In this document: positions 45,920 to 56,264 of the stretch, in pieces
How the letters are laid out: each line of letters starts with the position of its first letter
How positions within the stretch are numbered: position 1 is the first letter of the stretch
Assembly: GCA_016713535.1 (NCBI GenBank)
Contig: JADJOY010000028.1
Location: 62,001-126,000, forward strand
DNA length: 64,000 nucleotides
DNA from: JADJOY01 sp016713535 [NCBI: Deltaproteobacteria bacterium]
GTDB taxonomy: Bacteria; JADJOY01
Direction: 5' to 3'
The notes under the pieces: model-generated
Database searches by the model: none
Told to the model about the DNA's origin: nothing
What the model saw: only the letters and a program-made list of their open reading frames with translations
Made by a program: the position numbers and the translations under genes

Positions 45920-48595
45920 TCAGACCGGAGGCGGAGGAGGCGACGCATCGCCATGGACGCGCTGCCACAGCAACCGGTCGGCGATCTCCTGCGGCACCGC
46001 ATCGAGCTGATCCCACGGCATCACCGCCGACAGCCGCGCGGCGGCCGCGGAGTTCGGGCACGGGCACATCGCCTGGATGTCCTGGGTGGGCGTGATTGCG
46101 GCATACGGCGTGACGTCGGGAACCGTGGTGAAGACGCTGAACATCGGAATCGCGTTGGCGTCGTGGATCGAGAGGGGCTCGAGCCCGAGGATCAGCTCGA
46201 TGGTGCGGATCACCGAGTACTGGTCGAAGTGGTCGTGGATCACGGCACCGTGCTTCACCCACGGGCTCACGACCTGTGCCGGCGCGCGGTGTGCGTCGAC
46301 GTGATCGGCACCGTCCTGACTGTCGTCCTCCACCACGAAGATCACGCTCCGGGGCCAGATCGAGCTCTTCGAGACGAGCTCGACGAACTGGCCGAGGCCG
46401 AGGTCGTTGTCCGCCACCATCGCCATCGGATCGCGGCTCGAGTCCCCGGGACCGGTGGTGTGGTCACTCGGCAGCACCACGTAGTTGAGGTGCGGGACCT
46501 GTCCGGCCGCGAGCTGCGCCTCGAACTGAGCGCGGAAGATGTCGATCCGCGATCGCGCGAGCGGGGGTGCCGCGCCCATCCCCGCGTCGAAGTAGCAATC
46601 CGGCGAGTTGGGGGCGCCGGGCGGTGCCTCGCCGCTCGCGGTGTTGGTGCAACCCACCTGCAGGTCGTTGGGATAGCTCGGGTCGGTGTTGGCCTGGACC
46701 GCGGCGTAGGTGTCTGCGCGCTCGTCACCGGCGACCAGGATCCCCGCGGAGAGCTCGCCGTAGTTGCGAAACGAGATCGGCGGCGAGTGGCGCACCGCGG
46801 CATCGAACAGGAACCCCTTGGGCGGGTAGCTGACCGGGTAGATCCCGAAGTCGTAGGGCTTGCCGCGCTTCGAGTAGTTGGCGTGGATTCCCTTGACGGT
46901 GTAGTCGGTGACGTAGGCGCTGCTCGTGACGACGTGGCCGTCGAGCGACACCTCGCTGTCCTCGAAGAACCGGTCGAGGAGCACGAACTGACGCGAGAGC
47001 GCGTGCGCGTTGGGGGTGATCCCGCCCGCCGGCCCGGGCGTGCCGTTGTCGCCGAACATCTCGAGCGCCGGGTCGCCGTCGCCCCGTGGATCGCTCCCGA
47101 AGATCTGGTCGTAGGAGCGGTTCTCCTTCACGACGTAGAAGACGTACTGGATCTGCTCGCTCGGGCCACCGCCAGGCGCCATCACCGGTGTGCTCGCCGG
47201 AGCGGCGACGCGCGTGCCGCTGCCGTCTCCCGGGACGGTCGCCTTCTCCACCGTGGCCGTCGCCGCGGCGAAGTATGCGTCGGCCGGCACCGGCAACACC
47301 GCCACCTGCCCGGTCAGGAGCTGCGGCACGTAGCTCGGGTAGGGCGACGGCGGACCGAAGGTCCAGTACTCGTAGGCAGGGTTGGGCACGGTGCCGATCC
47401 CGCGCGCCGCGGTCCACACCATCGTGCAGCCGTCCGGCGTCACCTGCACGTCGTGGGGGTAGTCCGCCGTCGGCAGCTTGCCGATCACGGAGTACGCGGC
47501 GGCGCCGCCGGGACGGGCCGTGAGGGCGATGGCGACGATCGCGTTCTCGCCGGCGTTTGCCACGTAGAGCGTGCCTCCGTCCGGCGCGAGCGCCAGCGCC
47601 ACGGGGGCCGCGCCCGGCCCCTCGGGGCGTGCGAGCGAGATCGTCGCGACGATCGAGTCGGTGCGGGTGTCGAGGATCACGACCGCGTCGCGGTTCGACA
47701 CGACCACGTAGAGCCGATCGGCGCGCGGATCGGCGAGGAGGTTCTGCGGGTGGGAGTTGTAGTCGCCGCCGCCTCCACCGAACCCCGCGATGGTGGTCGT
47801 GGAGCGGTCGGCCAGATCGATCTTGGTGAGGGTGCCGTCGAGCTCGTTGCTGACGTAAGCGAACCGGCCGCCGCGCTCGATGGCCGCGCCGTACGGGTAG
47901 GTCCCCGTCGGCACGGCGGTGCCAGTGCCGGAAGGCAGTGCGATCACGGCGGCCTGATCGGCCATGTTGAGCGCCGCTACCAAGGTGCGGCCATCGGGGC
48001 TGAGCGCGAGCCCCACCGGCCAGGCGGGCGAGAGCGGATAGGACTGGAGGCTGTTCTTGCGTCCGCTGCCGCCGGTCGTCGGCGGCAACGCGATGGGGGC
48101 CTGCTCGATCGCGAGGCCGGTCGCGGCGTCGCGCGCGAACACGTGGATCACGTCGCCGGTGATTCCCACCACGCCCGGCGGATCGATGGCGCCCTTCCCC
48201 GCCGGCTCGCCCGCGACGTACGCGGTGAGGCCGTCGGGGGAGAACACCATGCCGCCGAACGCGCCGGGCAACGGCAGCGTCTGGATCACCTGGCCGGAGG
48301 CCAGGTCGACGATCTGCACGTCGTCCAGGCCGTACCCCGAATCGACCGCCCAGTACTCGCGCCCGTCCGGCGTGATGGCGCCGCCGAGCGGGAGGTTGCC
48401 CACCTGGGTCAGCCGTCCCACGGGTGACAGCGTGAAGCCGAGGTTGGGGATCGTGAAACGCGCCTGGTGGGTCGTCACCCTGTCGGCGCAGCGCCCGGGA
48501 ATCACGACCTGCCCGGGTGGCGCGTCGCCGTGCTTGCTGCAGCCACCGAGCATCAACGAGAGCGAGAGCGTCGCCGCCGGCCACCGAGCGTTCAT
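45920..48595 (-). CDS. YncE-type propeller fused to a phosphoesterase domain, lipoprotein
   Basis: 891 residues from ATG 48595 (MNARWPAATLSLSLMLGGCSK), a lipobox. Residues ~45-460 are a seven-bladed YVTN-type propeller (LALSPDGRTLVAALN, LYVVVSNRDAVVILD, LALAPDGGTLYVANAGENAIV). Residues ~510-880 form an alkaline-phosphatase-like phosphoesterase: VVKENRSYDQIFG, the FVLLDRFFEDSEVSLDGHVVTSSAYV region, then VFVVEDDSQDGADHVDAHRAPAQVVSPWV with metal-binding Asp/His residues. The layout matches proteins annotated as bifunctional YncE/alkaline phosphatase family, usual length ~850-950. Substrate could be a phospholipid or other phosphodiester. Confidence 0.88.
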   Translation of the reverse strand: MNARWPAATLSLSLMLGGCSKHGDAPPGQVVIPGRCADRVTTHQARFTIPNLGFTLSPVGRLTQVGNLPLGGAITPDGREYWAVDSGYGLDDVQIVDLASGQVIQTLPLPGAFGGMVFSPDGLTAYVAGEPAGKGAIDPPGVVGITGDVIHVFARDAATGLAIEQAPIALPPTTGGSGRKNSLQSYPLSPAWPVGLALSPDGRTLVAALNMADQAAVIALPSGTGTAVPTGTYPYGAAIERGGRFAYVSNELDGTLTKIDLADRSTTTIAGFGGGGGDYNSHPQNLLADPRADRLYVVVSNRDAVVILDTRTDSIVATISLARPEGPGAAPVALALAPDGGTLYVANAGENAIVAIALTARPGGAAAYSVIGKLPTADYPHDVQVTPDGCTMVWTAARGIGTVPNPAYEYWTFGPPSPYPSYVPQLLTGQVAVLPVPADAYFAAATATVEKATVPGDGSGTRVAAPASTPVMAPGGGPSEQIQYVFYVVKENRSYDQIFGSDPRGDGDPALEMFGDNGTPGPAGGITPNAHALSRQFVLLDRFFEDSEVSLDGHVVTSSAYVTDYTVKGIHANYSKRGKPYDFGIYPVSYPPKGFLFDAAVRHSPPISFRNYGELSAGILVAGDERADTYAAVQANTDPSYPNDLQVGCTNTASGEAPPGAPNSPDCYFDAGMGAAPPLARSRIDIFRAQFEAQLAAGQVPHLNYVVLPSDHTTGPGDSSRDPMAMVADNDLGLGQFVELVSKSSIWPRSVIFVVEDDSQDGADHVDAHRAPAQVVSPWVKHGAVIHDHFDQYSVIRTIELILGLEPLSIHDANAIPMFSVFTTVPDVTPYAAITPTQDIQAMCPCPNSAAAARLSAVMPWDQLDAVPQEIADRLLWQRVHGDASPPPPPV

Positions 48596-49347
48596 TCCTC
48601 GTCGTCCTCCCAGGGGGCGCGTTGGACGCTGCGCGCGAACGTGCTTCCGGGTCCGGCCCGACCGTCCGGCGTTCCGACACCAAGCCGGGATCGCGCGCTC
48701 GGGACGCGCCGGCTCCGCCCCGCCAACGAGCCGACGACCCGGTCCAAATCGGATGGGGACGCACCCGGTTGCACGTCCGCTGCCAAGCCACGCCGAGGCC
48801 AACGCCGAGCCCCGCTGGCGCGGCTCACTGCATTGCGTCCGGGCTTTTCGGCCGGTGTTCGTGTTTCGCCTGCCTGCGTGGCCGCTCGATGCCGATCACG
48901 AACTCACGGGGGTCAACCTGGCCCATGGCGAATCGGCTGGCGGCGCGCTCCCGGCTACGGTCCGACGTCGGCTCCGCCTTCGGCGCGTTCGAGGCCCCCC
49001 TCGCCGGCCCCGCGTTACGGGCGCGTGCTCCCTGGATCGCGTGGCGAGTCGCGCGATGGTGTGGTCGCCGCGCGGCTGCCGCGCACGGTCGACGCGCGGC
49101 GCTCCGCGAAGGCCTGTGGCGACCCGACCCCTGTCACCGCGGCGCGCGCGTCCGGCGGTGCGAGTCTGAGAAGATCCTGGATGATCGGGGTCTTCGCGAC
49201 GCGGGCCCGGAAGGGCTCCTCCGGGAGAGGCCGCGCGCCCGACGCCTGCGCCAGTCCCGTACTGCGTCGCCGTCGAGCGCAACGGCGTCGTGGTGCCTAC
49301 CCGGACTCGGTACGCCGTTTGCTCTGTTTTCAGTTCCGGGGTCAGCC
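48596..49347. other. intergenic gap of 752 bp, no gene recognised
   Basis: Between divergent genes, so it should hold promoters for both. Long open frames exist on both strands because of GC bias, but their sequences are Arg/Ala-rich and show no domain. No strong promoter consensus found. Confidence 0.4.
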
Positions 49348-51129
49348 ATGGACCGACCGGTACGGAATCTCGCGGAGCTCGCTGCGCAAAGTTGTAAATC
49401 TTTTGCAAAACTCCCAGCGCTCGGCACCAAGCTCGACGGACAGTGGAGGTGGACGAGCTTTCGCGAGCTCGGTGGGTTCGTCGATCGCTGCCGCGCCGGC
49501 CTGCACGCTCTCGGCGTGGGCAGCGGGGACGTCGTCGCGATCGTCGCCGACAACCGCCTCGAGTGGGCGGTCACCTACTACGCGACCGCCGGGCTCGAGG
49601 CCGTGTTCGTGCCGATGTACGAGGCGCAGCGGCCCGCGGAGTGGAAGTTCATCCTCGACGAGTGCGGCGCCAAGGTGGTGCTCGCTCGCGCCAGCGGGCC
49701 CTACGAACGCCTGCTCGAGCTGCGCGCGGAGCTGCCGAACCTCGAGCACCTGATCGGCATCGGGCTTCCGCCCGACGACCCGAGCTCGTTCGACGCGCTG
49801 CTCACGGCCGGGGCGCGGGCGCCGGTCGAGACGCGCGACCCCGCACCGACGGCGCTGGCGGGGCTCATCTACACGTCGGGCACCACCGGCTGGCCCAAGG
49901 GCGTGATGCTGACCCACGGCAACCTCGCCTCGAACGTGAGCACGGCCAGGGCGGTCTTCCCGCTCTCGCCCGACGACCGAACGCTCTCGTTCCTGCCTGG
50001 GCTCACTCCTACGGGCAGCTCGAGCTCAACTACGTGCTCGCGCAAGGCGCCTCGCTGGCGCTCAACGACGATCTCGCGCACCTGCTCTCGAACCTCGCCG
50101 AGGTCAAGCCGACGATGCTCGTGACCGTCCCGCGCATCTTCAACCGCGTGTACGGGGCCGTGCGTCACGACATGGCGCGGCGACCGCGCCCTCCTCCAGC
50201 GGCTCTTCGAGGACGGCGTCCACGCCGCCACCCGCCGCGGCCGCGGCGAGGCGATCAGCGTTCGCGAGCGGCTCGAGCACGCGCTGGCCGACAGGCTGAT
50301 GTTCCGCAAGGTCCGCGCCCGCTTCGGCGGGCGGCTCGAATACGTGCTCTCCGCGAGCGCCGCGCTCAGCAAGGAGGTCGCCGAGTTCGTCGACGCGCTC
50401 GGGCTGCGCGTCTACGAGGGATACGGCCTCACCGAGACGAGCCCGATGGTGACGGCGAACACCCGCGACGCGCGGCGCCTGGGCAGCGTGGGCAAGGTGA
50501 TCCCGGGCGTTCGTGTCGCGATCGACACCTCGCTCGGCGACGCCCCCGGCCAGGGCGAGATCGTGGTGTACGGCCCGAACGTCACGCAGGGCTACTACCG
50601 CCGCCCCGAGGAGAACGAGAAGGTGCTCACGGCCGACGGTGGTCTCCGCACCGGCGACCTCGGCTACTTTGACGCCGACGGCTTCCTCTACGTCACCGGT
50701 CGCATCAAGGAGCAGTACAAGCTCTCGAACGGAAAGTACGTGATGCCCGGGCCGCTCGAGGAGGAGCTCAAGCTCTCGCCCTACATCGCCAACGTCATGC
50801 TGCACGGCGCGAACCGGCCCTACAACGTGGCGCTCGTGGTGATCGACGAGCCGGCAGTGCGCGAGTGGCTCTCGCAGCAAGGCGGCGAGCTCGACGACCT
50901 CACCAGCGACCCGCGCGTCGAGCGACTGATCGACGACGAGGTTCGGCGAGCGGCGAGCTCGTTCCGAGGGTTCGAGGTCCCGCGCCGCGTGCTCCTCGTC
51001 CGCGAGGACTTCACGACCGAAAACGACCTCCTCACCCCCACCCTCAAGCTCAAGCGCCGCAACGTCGAAAAACGCCACGGCGCCGCGCTCGACGAGCTCT
51101 ACGGCGGCGACGCCGAGGCGAAGGTCTAG
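49348..51129 (+). CDS. long-chain acyl-CoA synthetase (AMP-binding; two frameshifts)
   Basis: Activates fatty acids to acyl-CoA for degradation or lipid synthesis. From ATG 49348: NLAELAAQSCKSFAKLPALG, then the ATP loop YTSGTTGWPKGVMLTH. One indel near 49998 leads to WAHSYGQLELNYVLAQGASLAL. A second near 50180 leads to ALLQRLFEDGVHAATRRGRG (rest shortened), VYEGYGLTETSPMVTANT, GDLGYFDADGFLYVTGRIKE and LVREDFTTENDLLTPTLKLKR. Joined length about 594, normal for FadD/FAA-type enzymes. All motifs are intact apart from the shifts, which look like sequence errors. Alone in its direction until 51365. Confidence 0.88.
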
Positions 51130-51364
51130 GCGCGGCGGGCGGCGGCCGGGCCGCCCTACACGACCGTCACCACGACCGGCGCCGCGGCGGTGCCCCACCG
51201 CGAGCTGGGTTGTCACGAACGGTCGCGAGCGGGCGCACGCGCGAGCGAAACGACCACGTCGGGATCGGCCGTGGCTCGTCCCCACCTACCCGACCCATTC
51301 GCGCAACTGCACCCGTCGCGCGCGTGCGTGACGGGCTCGACCCCGAGGTGAAACACTGGCGGGC

Positions 51365-54043
51365 GTGGCGCCAGAGACGAGCTACCGTCCATGGTCCGCG
51401 GGCCGTCTTGGCGAGCCTGCCGACCGCCCTTGCTGTGCGCTATGGCTCGCGCTGCTCGCGTGCTTGGCGCTCGGGTGCGGCGGCGGATCGGGCGGCGACG
51501 GTGCGGTCGGCGGCAGCGCGCCGATCGCGCGGCTCCGCGTCCCCGCGGCGGCGAGCGTCGGCGTGCCAGTGGGCGTGAACGCGCTCGGGTCGAGCGGCGG
51601 CATCGATCGCTACCGGTTCGACTTCGGCGACGGCCAAGCCGCGGTCTCGCGGCCGAGCGGCTACGCCCTGCGCGCTTACTCCGCTCCTGGCCGCTATACG
51701 GTGCGCGTGACGGTGAGCGGGCCGGGCGGCCAGGCCTCGGCGGAGTCCGAGGTCGAGGTGGTCAGCGAGCGCGGCCCCAGCGCTCGCTTCGACCTTCCTT
51801 CCGACCGCGCGCGGCCGTCGTGGGGCGAGATCCCGTGGCCGAGCGACCTCTTCCGGAACGAGCTCGGCTACCTGGCCGTCGACGGAGTGAACGTCGCCAA
51901 CTCGATCGCGAAGCGCGTGCTCGAGACGGGGCTGAATCAGCTCCGCGGGTTCGGGACCACCTCGGCGGCATACGTGTGGCTCGACGGCGACCTCGACCCT
52001 CGCTCGCTGCCCACGAGCCCCGAGGACTCGCTCGCCCCCGGCAGCCCCGTCGTGCTCGTGAACGTCGATTCCGCCTCGACGCGCTACCGCGAGCGCGTGC
52101 CCGTGGTGGTCGACTGGGACGCCCCCGATCGCCGGCTCTCGGTGATGCCCGAGCCCGGCGTGCCGCTGGTACCCAAGACCCGCTACGCGCTGATCGTCCG
52201 GACCGATCTCTGGGGCGCTCGCGCCGGCACACCGGCCGGCAGCCTCACCGCACCCCAGACGCTCGCCGCCCTGCTCCGAGGCGAGACACCCGCGGTGCCG
52301 AGCGGCGCCGTGGCGCGCGCGCTCACCGACGATCTCGCCGCAGCGCTGGCGGGCGAGGCGGACTTCCCCGGCGGCGACCTGAGCGGGATCGCCGCCGCCA
52401 GCGTGTTCACCACCCAGCCGATCGAGGACGACGTCCTCGCGATCCGCAACGCCATGGAGCGCGGCGATCCCGCCATCCCCGACCCGGCGCCCCGCTTCGA
52501 TCCACGTTTCATCTTCGGCGCGGGCGGGCGCGCCACGCTCGACGAGCTGCTCGGCGCGCAGCCCGAGGATCGTCCGGCGCTCGAGCCGCGCGCGCACCAG
52601 CACGTCGCCACGATCGTCACCCGTGCGTGGTTCCGCGCACCTCGCTACCTGGCCGTCGATCCCCACTTCCTCGACCCCTACGGAGGCACGTTCGTGGGCC
52701 AGAACGGCAGCCCCGAGGTGCAGGGTAGCTGGGAGATCCCTTTCAGCCTGGCGCTCCCAGCCACCCCGCCGCAGCCCGCCGGGTACCCGGTGGTGATCGC
52801 GCAGCACGGTCTCGGCGCGGAGCGCTCGCAGGAGCTGCTCGTTCTCGCGAACACGCTCTGCGCCGAGGGGTTCGCGGTCGCGTCCATCGACGCGATCCAG
52901 CACGGCGACCGCCTCGACCTCGCGGGACTCTCGCCTCGGCTCTACGCGCTGCTCGAGCCGGTGTTCGCGTCGCTCGGCTTCGACATCGCGCGGCTCGCCG
53001 TCGACGAGCGGCCCAACCAACCTGGCAGCACGCTCACCGGGTCCGACGGCTGGGCCGACGACGGCGACAGCGACGGCGCCCGCGTCGGCTTCATCGACGG
53101 GCTCGTCAACCTCGCGGGGTTCCGCGACAACCTGCGCCAGAACATCGTCGACCACATGGCGTTCGCGCGCATGCTGCGCACCTTCGATGCGGAGATCCCC
53201 GGTGTCGGCCGGGTGCGCCTCGACCCCGCCCAGCTTCACTACTCGGGCACCAGCCTCGGCGGCGTGCTGGGCGCCAACTTCGTGGCGTTCGAGCCCACGC
53301 TTCGGGCCGCGAACCTGCACAGCGCGGGCGGCGCGCTCGGCGTCAATCTGCTCGTCAACTCGCCCGGGGTCGGTGGGCTCGTCGGGCCGCTCTTGACCAC
53401 GGTCTTCGGCGCCACGCCGGAGGGGCTCCAGAACGACTTCTCACCGCTCGTGAACCTGGCGCAGGCCATCCTCGACGCCGGCGACCCGGTGAACGTCGCG
53501 CGCCACGCGCTGCGTGAGCCGCTCGTCTACGCCTCGGGGCCCGCGGAGCCGCGCTCCGTGCTCGTACTCGAGGCGATGTGGGACTGGCTCATCCCCAACT
53601 CCTCGACCGAGGCGCTCGCGCGCGCGTTCGGGCTCTCGCTCCTCGAGCCGTCGTACCGGACCGTGCCTGGAATCCCATCGGGCGGGCCACGCATCGAGGG
53701 CAACGTGAACGGGAAGACCGGTGCCCTGGCGCAGTACTCGCCGGCCGAGCACGGCACGATCTACTCGTCGTGGCAGGGGCGCATCTCCGAGCAGCAGGGG
53801 TTCCCGTTCCCGAGCGGCGAGCGCTTCCGGCCGCTCGCGCACGAGTTCACGGTGCGACAACCGGTCGAAGAAGCGATGGCGCAGGTCCGCGATTTCTTCG
53901 TGAGCGCGCGCGAGGGTGGTGCGGGCCTCGTGGAGGCGAAGGGCGGCTACGCGCCGCGGCATGACTACGACGACGACGGCTTCCTCGACGACGACGAGCT
54001 CGCCGCCGGCACCGATCCCAACGATCCCGGCTCCCACCCATGA
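51365..54043 (+). CDS. secreted esterase-like lipoprotein with PKD domain and calcium-type tail
   Basis: 892 residues from GTG 51365. Lipobox LLACLALGCGG. A PKD/Ig-like domain (about 50-135: VNALGSSGGIDRYRFDFGDG ... YTVRVTVSG). An N-terminal hydrolase-associated region (PWPSDLFRNELGYLAVDG). Then an alpha/beta hydrolase: oxyanion strand PVVIAQHGLGAERSQE, nucleophile Ser in HYSGTSLGGVLG, and later DWLIPNSSTE and AEHGTIYSS as likely Asp and His regions. The last 25 residues (DYDDDGFLDDDELAAGTDP) are an acidic, EF-hand/thrombospondin-3-like calcium motif. Probably degrades an extracellular ester or polyester; not proven. Confidence 0.82.
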   Translation: MAPETSYRPWSAGRLGEPADRPCCALWLALLACLALGCGGGSGGDGAVGGSAPIARLRVPAAASVGVPVGVNALGSSGGIDRYRFDFGDGQAAVSRPSGYALRAYSAPGRYTVRVTVSGPGGQASAESEVEVVSERGPSARFDLPSDRARPSWGEIPWPSDLFRNELGYLAVDGVNVANSIAKRVLETGLNQLRGFGTTSAAYVWLDGDLDPRSLPTSPEDSLAPGSPVVLVNVDSASTRYRERVPVVVDWDAPDRRLSVMPEPGVPLVPKTRYALIVRTDLWGARAGTPAGSLTAPQTLAALLRGETPAVPSGAVARALTDDLAAALAGEADFPGGDLSGIAAASVFTTQPIEDDVLAIRNAMERGDPAIPDPAPRFDPRFIFGAGGRATLDELLGAQPEDRPALEPRAHQHVATIVTRAWFRAPRYLAVDPHFLDPYGGTFVGQNGSPEVQGSWEIPFSLALPATPPQPAGYPVVIAQHGLGAERSQELLVLANTLCAEGFAVASIDAIQHGDRLDLAGLSPRLYALLEPVFASLGFDIARLAVDERPNQPGSTLTGSDGWADDGDSDGARVGFIDGLVNLAGFRDNLRQNIVDHMAFARMLRTFDAEIPGVGRVRLDPAQLHYSGTSLGGVLGANFVAFEPTLRAANLHSAGGALGVNLLVNSPGVGGLVGPLLTTVFGATPEGLQNDFSPLVNLAQAILDAGDPVNVARHALREPLVYASGPAEPRSVLVLEAMWDWLIPNSSTEALARAFGLSLLEPSYRTVPGIPSGGPRIEGNVNGKTGALAQYSPAEHGTIYSSWQGRISEQQGFPFPSGERFRPLAHEFTVRQPVEEAMAQVRDFFVSAREGGAGLVEAKGGYAPRHDYDDDGFLDDDELAAGTDPNDPGSHP

Positions 54044-54417
54044 GGGCGGGCGTGAGCCCGCCCACAGCTCCGACGGCGCTCGATCCCCGTTCGGGATGAG
54101 CGCGTAGCCCCGGGCGCGAGCCCCCGCGGAGCGGACAGGAGCGGAACCGATCGATCCCGTTCCCGGGCGCCTTCGCGGCCGCCCTGCGCACTCACGCGCC
54201 GTTCGCCGCGAGGTCGAAGGCGGCGGGGTGCAAATGCAGCAGTCGGGCGAGCCAGCGGCCTTCGAGGTGCGAACGCTCTGCTGGAACGGGTCGATCGGCC
54301 AGGCGCTCGGCTGCGTGGTCGAGTGGCCGTCCCGGCCGACCAAGAGCCCGTCCGAGCCTCACCAGCCGACGCGCGCCCGAGCGTGAACGTCGATCGGGTG
54401 GTCGCCTGGGTGCCGGC
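54044..54417. other. gap between converging genes with a hairpin
   Basis: Just after the esterase stop GGGCGGGCGTGAGCCCGCCC (54044-54061 region) forms a strong stem and may stop transcription. The rest shows no clear gene. Confidence 0.5.
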
Positions 54418-55176
54418 TCAGGGCGCCGCGCCGCTCGCCCGGCGCTGCGGGGCGTGCCCGCGACCGAGTAGCCGCCGCTTCTTCAGGACGCGGATCACGG
54501 TGTAGGCGATCACCAGCGGCACGTAGCCCAGCGCCAGCAGCTGCACCGTGTGCGCGCTCGCCGCATAGCCCTGATACCGCACGCGCTCCCAGATGAGCAG
54601 CGCGATCGCGCAAGCGATCCAGTAGAAGGTGGTGCCGTACTCCTTGCGCGCCACCAGGCTCCAGTTGAAAACCAGGCCCTCAGCGGTCTGGCGGAGCCCG
54701 CGGAAGTCGACCCAGAACCTCGGCACGCGTCGGCAGTAGTCCTCGTACTCGGCGCCGAAGTGACCGCGCAGCCACTGCTCCTCGGCGGCCACGATGGCGC
54801 TGTAGGACACCAGGTAGAAACTCGCTCCGAGCAGCAGGAACCACGGCGAACCGTGGATCACCATGAGGCCAATGACCACCAGCACGTTGCCCACGTAGAG
54901 CGGGTTCCGGCAGTGGGCGAAGAGGCCATCCTGCACCAGCACGTCGGCCTGGATCGTCTTGTTCACTCCTCCGCGCCGGATGTACGCGAACCCGATCACC
55001 GCGAAGCGCAGCGCCTGGCCGGTCAACGACGTCAGGAGGCCGAGGGCGTCGGCGGCCCTATCGCGGGCGATCGTGCCGCCCCACAGGACGGGACCCGTGG
55101 CCAGGGCCAGCGTGACGAACACCAGCGTGAAGACGATGTCGCGATACTTGAAGAGGAAATTACCGAGTCGAATCAT
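54418..55176 (-). CDS. isoprenylcysteine-methyltransferase-like (ICMT/PEMT) membrane protein
   Basis: 252 residues with about five hydrophobic helices (DIVFTLVFVTLALATGPVLW, GLMVIHGSPWFLLLGASFYLV). It carries the hallmark HCRNPLYVGN and EEQWLRGHFGAEYEDYCRRVPRF, which bind S-adenosylmethionine in ICMT and phospholipid methyltransferases. The natural substrate is not known in bacteria; lipids or other hydrophobic acceptors are likely. It starts 30 bp after the cmoA-like gene ends, so both are probably co-transcribed. Confidence 0.85.
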   Translation of the reverse strand: MIRLGNFLFKYRDIVFTLVFVTLALATGPVLWGGTIARDRAADALGLLTSLTGQALRFAVIGFAYIRRGGVNKTIQADVLVQDGLFAHCRNPLYVGNVLVVIGLMVIHGSPWFLLLGASFYLVSYSAIVAAEEQWLRGHFGAEYEDYCRRVPRFWVDFRGLRQTAEGLVFNWSLVARKEYGTTFYWIACAIALLIWERVRYQGYAASAHTVQLLALGYVPLVIAYTVIRVLKKRRLLGRGHAPQRRASGAAP

Positions 55177-55206
55177 GTTGGTCGAGGCGATCCGAGCGCG
55201 CGCCGG

Positions 55207-55959
55207 TCACTTGACCGCGAGCATTCCGCAGAAGTTGTGCCACTTGAAGAAGATGTCGAGCTGCCCGAACCCTGCGGCACGCAACAGATCCAGATTCTCC
55301 TGGAAGTGATAGGGAACGAGGACGTTTTCCAGAGCCTCGCGCTTCTGCGCGATTTCCAGCTCCGAGTAGCCGTTGGCCCGCTTGAACTCGTAATAGTGCT
55401 TGACGAACAGGCGGTTGAGAAGCGAGTGCTCACCCAGCACCTTCTCCACGAGAATCAAGACTCCACCCTCGCGCATTCCCCGGTAGATGTTCGCGACCAC
55501 GTCGTTGCGCTTGAGCGGCCGCACGAACTGCAAGGTGAGCGTGAGGATGACGACCGATGCGTCGTGGATGTCGAGTGGTTCGTTCAGGTCGCCCAGGCGC
55601 AGCTCGTACGGTCGCTGGAAGCCGTGCTTTTCCAGCTTCGCGCGCGCTTCGTCCAGCATGGCGGCGGACGAGTCCACACCGATGAAGCGGTACTCCTGGT
55701 CGCGGGGAAGGAAGTTGTCGAGGTTGAGAAAGGTGGTGCCCGTGGAGCAGCCGAGGTCGTAGATGGCGGTTCCCGGGATCGCGAAGTCGGTCACGAACTC
55801 ACCGATCATGCGCTGCAGCTCGCCGTAGAGCGGCACCGAACGCGACAGCATGTCGTCGAACACGACAGCCGTGGCGGGACCGAAGTTGAAGTCGTTGACC
55901 AGCGCGCGCCGCTCCGCGAAGAGGGCGTCGCGCTGCTCGAGGGGATCCTTAGCGTCCAT
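55207..55959 (-). CDS. cmoA: carboxy-S-adenosylmethionine synthase (CmoA-like)
   Basis: Converts S-adenosylmethionine and prephenate to carboxy-SAM, the donor for cmo5U at tRNA position 34. 250 residues, the family's usual size. Start ATG 55959 with GGAGGTCGCG ahead. Conserved stretches: FNFGPATAVVFDDMLSRSVP, the SAM loop YDLGCSTGTTFLNL, GVDSSAAMLDEAR, LTLTLQFVRP and the very typical FKRANGYSELEIAQKREALENVL. No cmoB gene (the transferase) is in this window; its neighbour is an ICMT-like methyltransferase. A related class I methyltransferase with another role cannot be excluded. Confidence 0.82.
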   Translation of the reverse strand: MDAKDPLEQRDALFAERRALVNDFNFGPATAVVFDDMLSRSVPLYGELQRMIGEFVTDFAIPGTAIYDLGCSTGTTFLNLDNFLPRDQEYRFIGVDSSAAMLDEARAKLEKHGFQRPYELRLGDLNEPLDIHDASVVILTLTLQFVRPLKRNDVVANIYRGMREGGVLILVEKVLGEHSLLNRLFVKHYYEFKRANGYSELEIAQKREALENVLVPYHFQENLDLLRAAGFGQLDIFFKWHNFCGMLAVK

Positions 55960-56264
55960 CGCGACCTCCGCCGGTCCGAGCTCCGTGACGAACAGCCGCC
56001 GTGTTCACGCCGTTCATGTCCGAACCATCCTCCGTCACGGGTGGGGCGTTGCTGTCGGCCACCCAGCCGAGCCGATCTCGATCCTGCCACTCAAGCACGA
56101 CTTCATCGACCTTGACAGGCCCCCGGCCGGACTCGGCCACCCTGGGCCGGGCACAGGAACCTCGGGGACCTCGCCTCGGGTGCCGCGTCGAGGTCGTCGC
56201 CGCGTCTCGATCGCGCCCGGGCACACCGCGTCCACGCGGTTTCGCTCACGTGCGTGGTCGAGCG
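55960..56264. other. gap upstream of cmoA, no gene recognised
   Basis: Lies upstream of cmoA on the lower strand and downstream of the Doc remnant. Probably carries the cmoA promoter; no strong consensus seen. It is where the missing C-terminal half of Doc would be expected, but no matching sequence remains. Confidence 0.4.

Noticed and set aside
45953-48427. Open frame of over 800 codons on the upper strand
   Set aside because: Antisense to the YncE/phosphoesterase gene, whose motifs and lipobox are clear; sequence of the antisense frame has no recognisable fold.
48596-49347. Possible gene on either strand in the 752-bp gap
   Set aside because: Frames are open but Arg/Ala-rich with no start context or domain.
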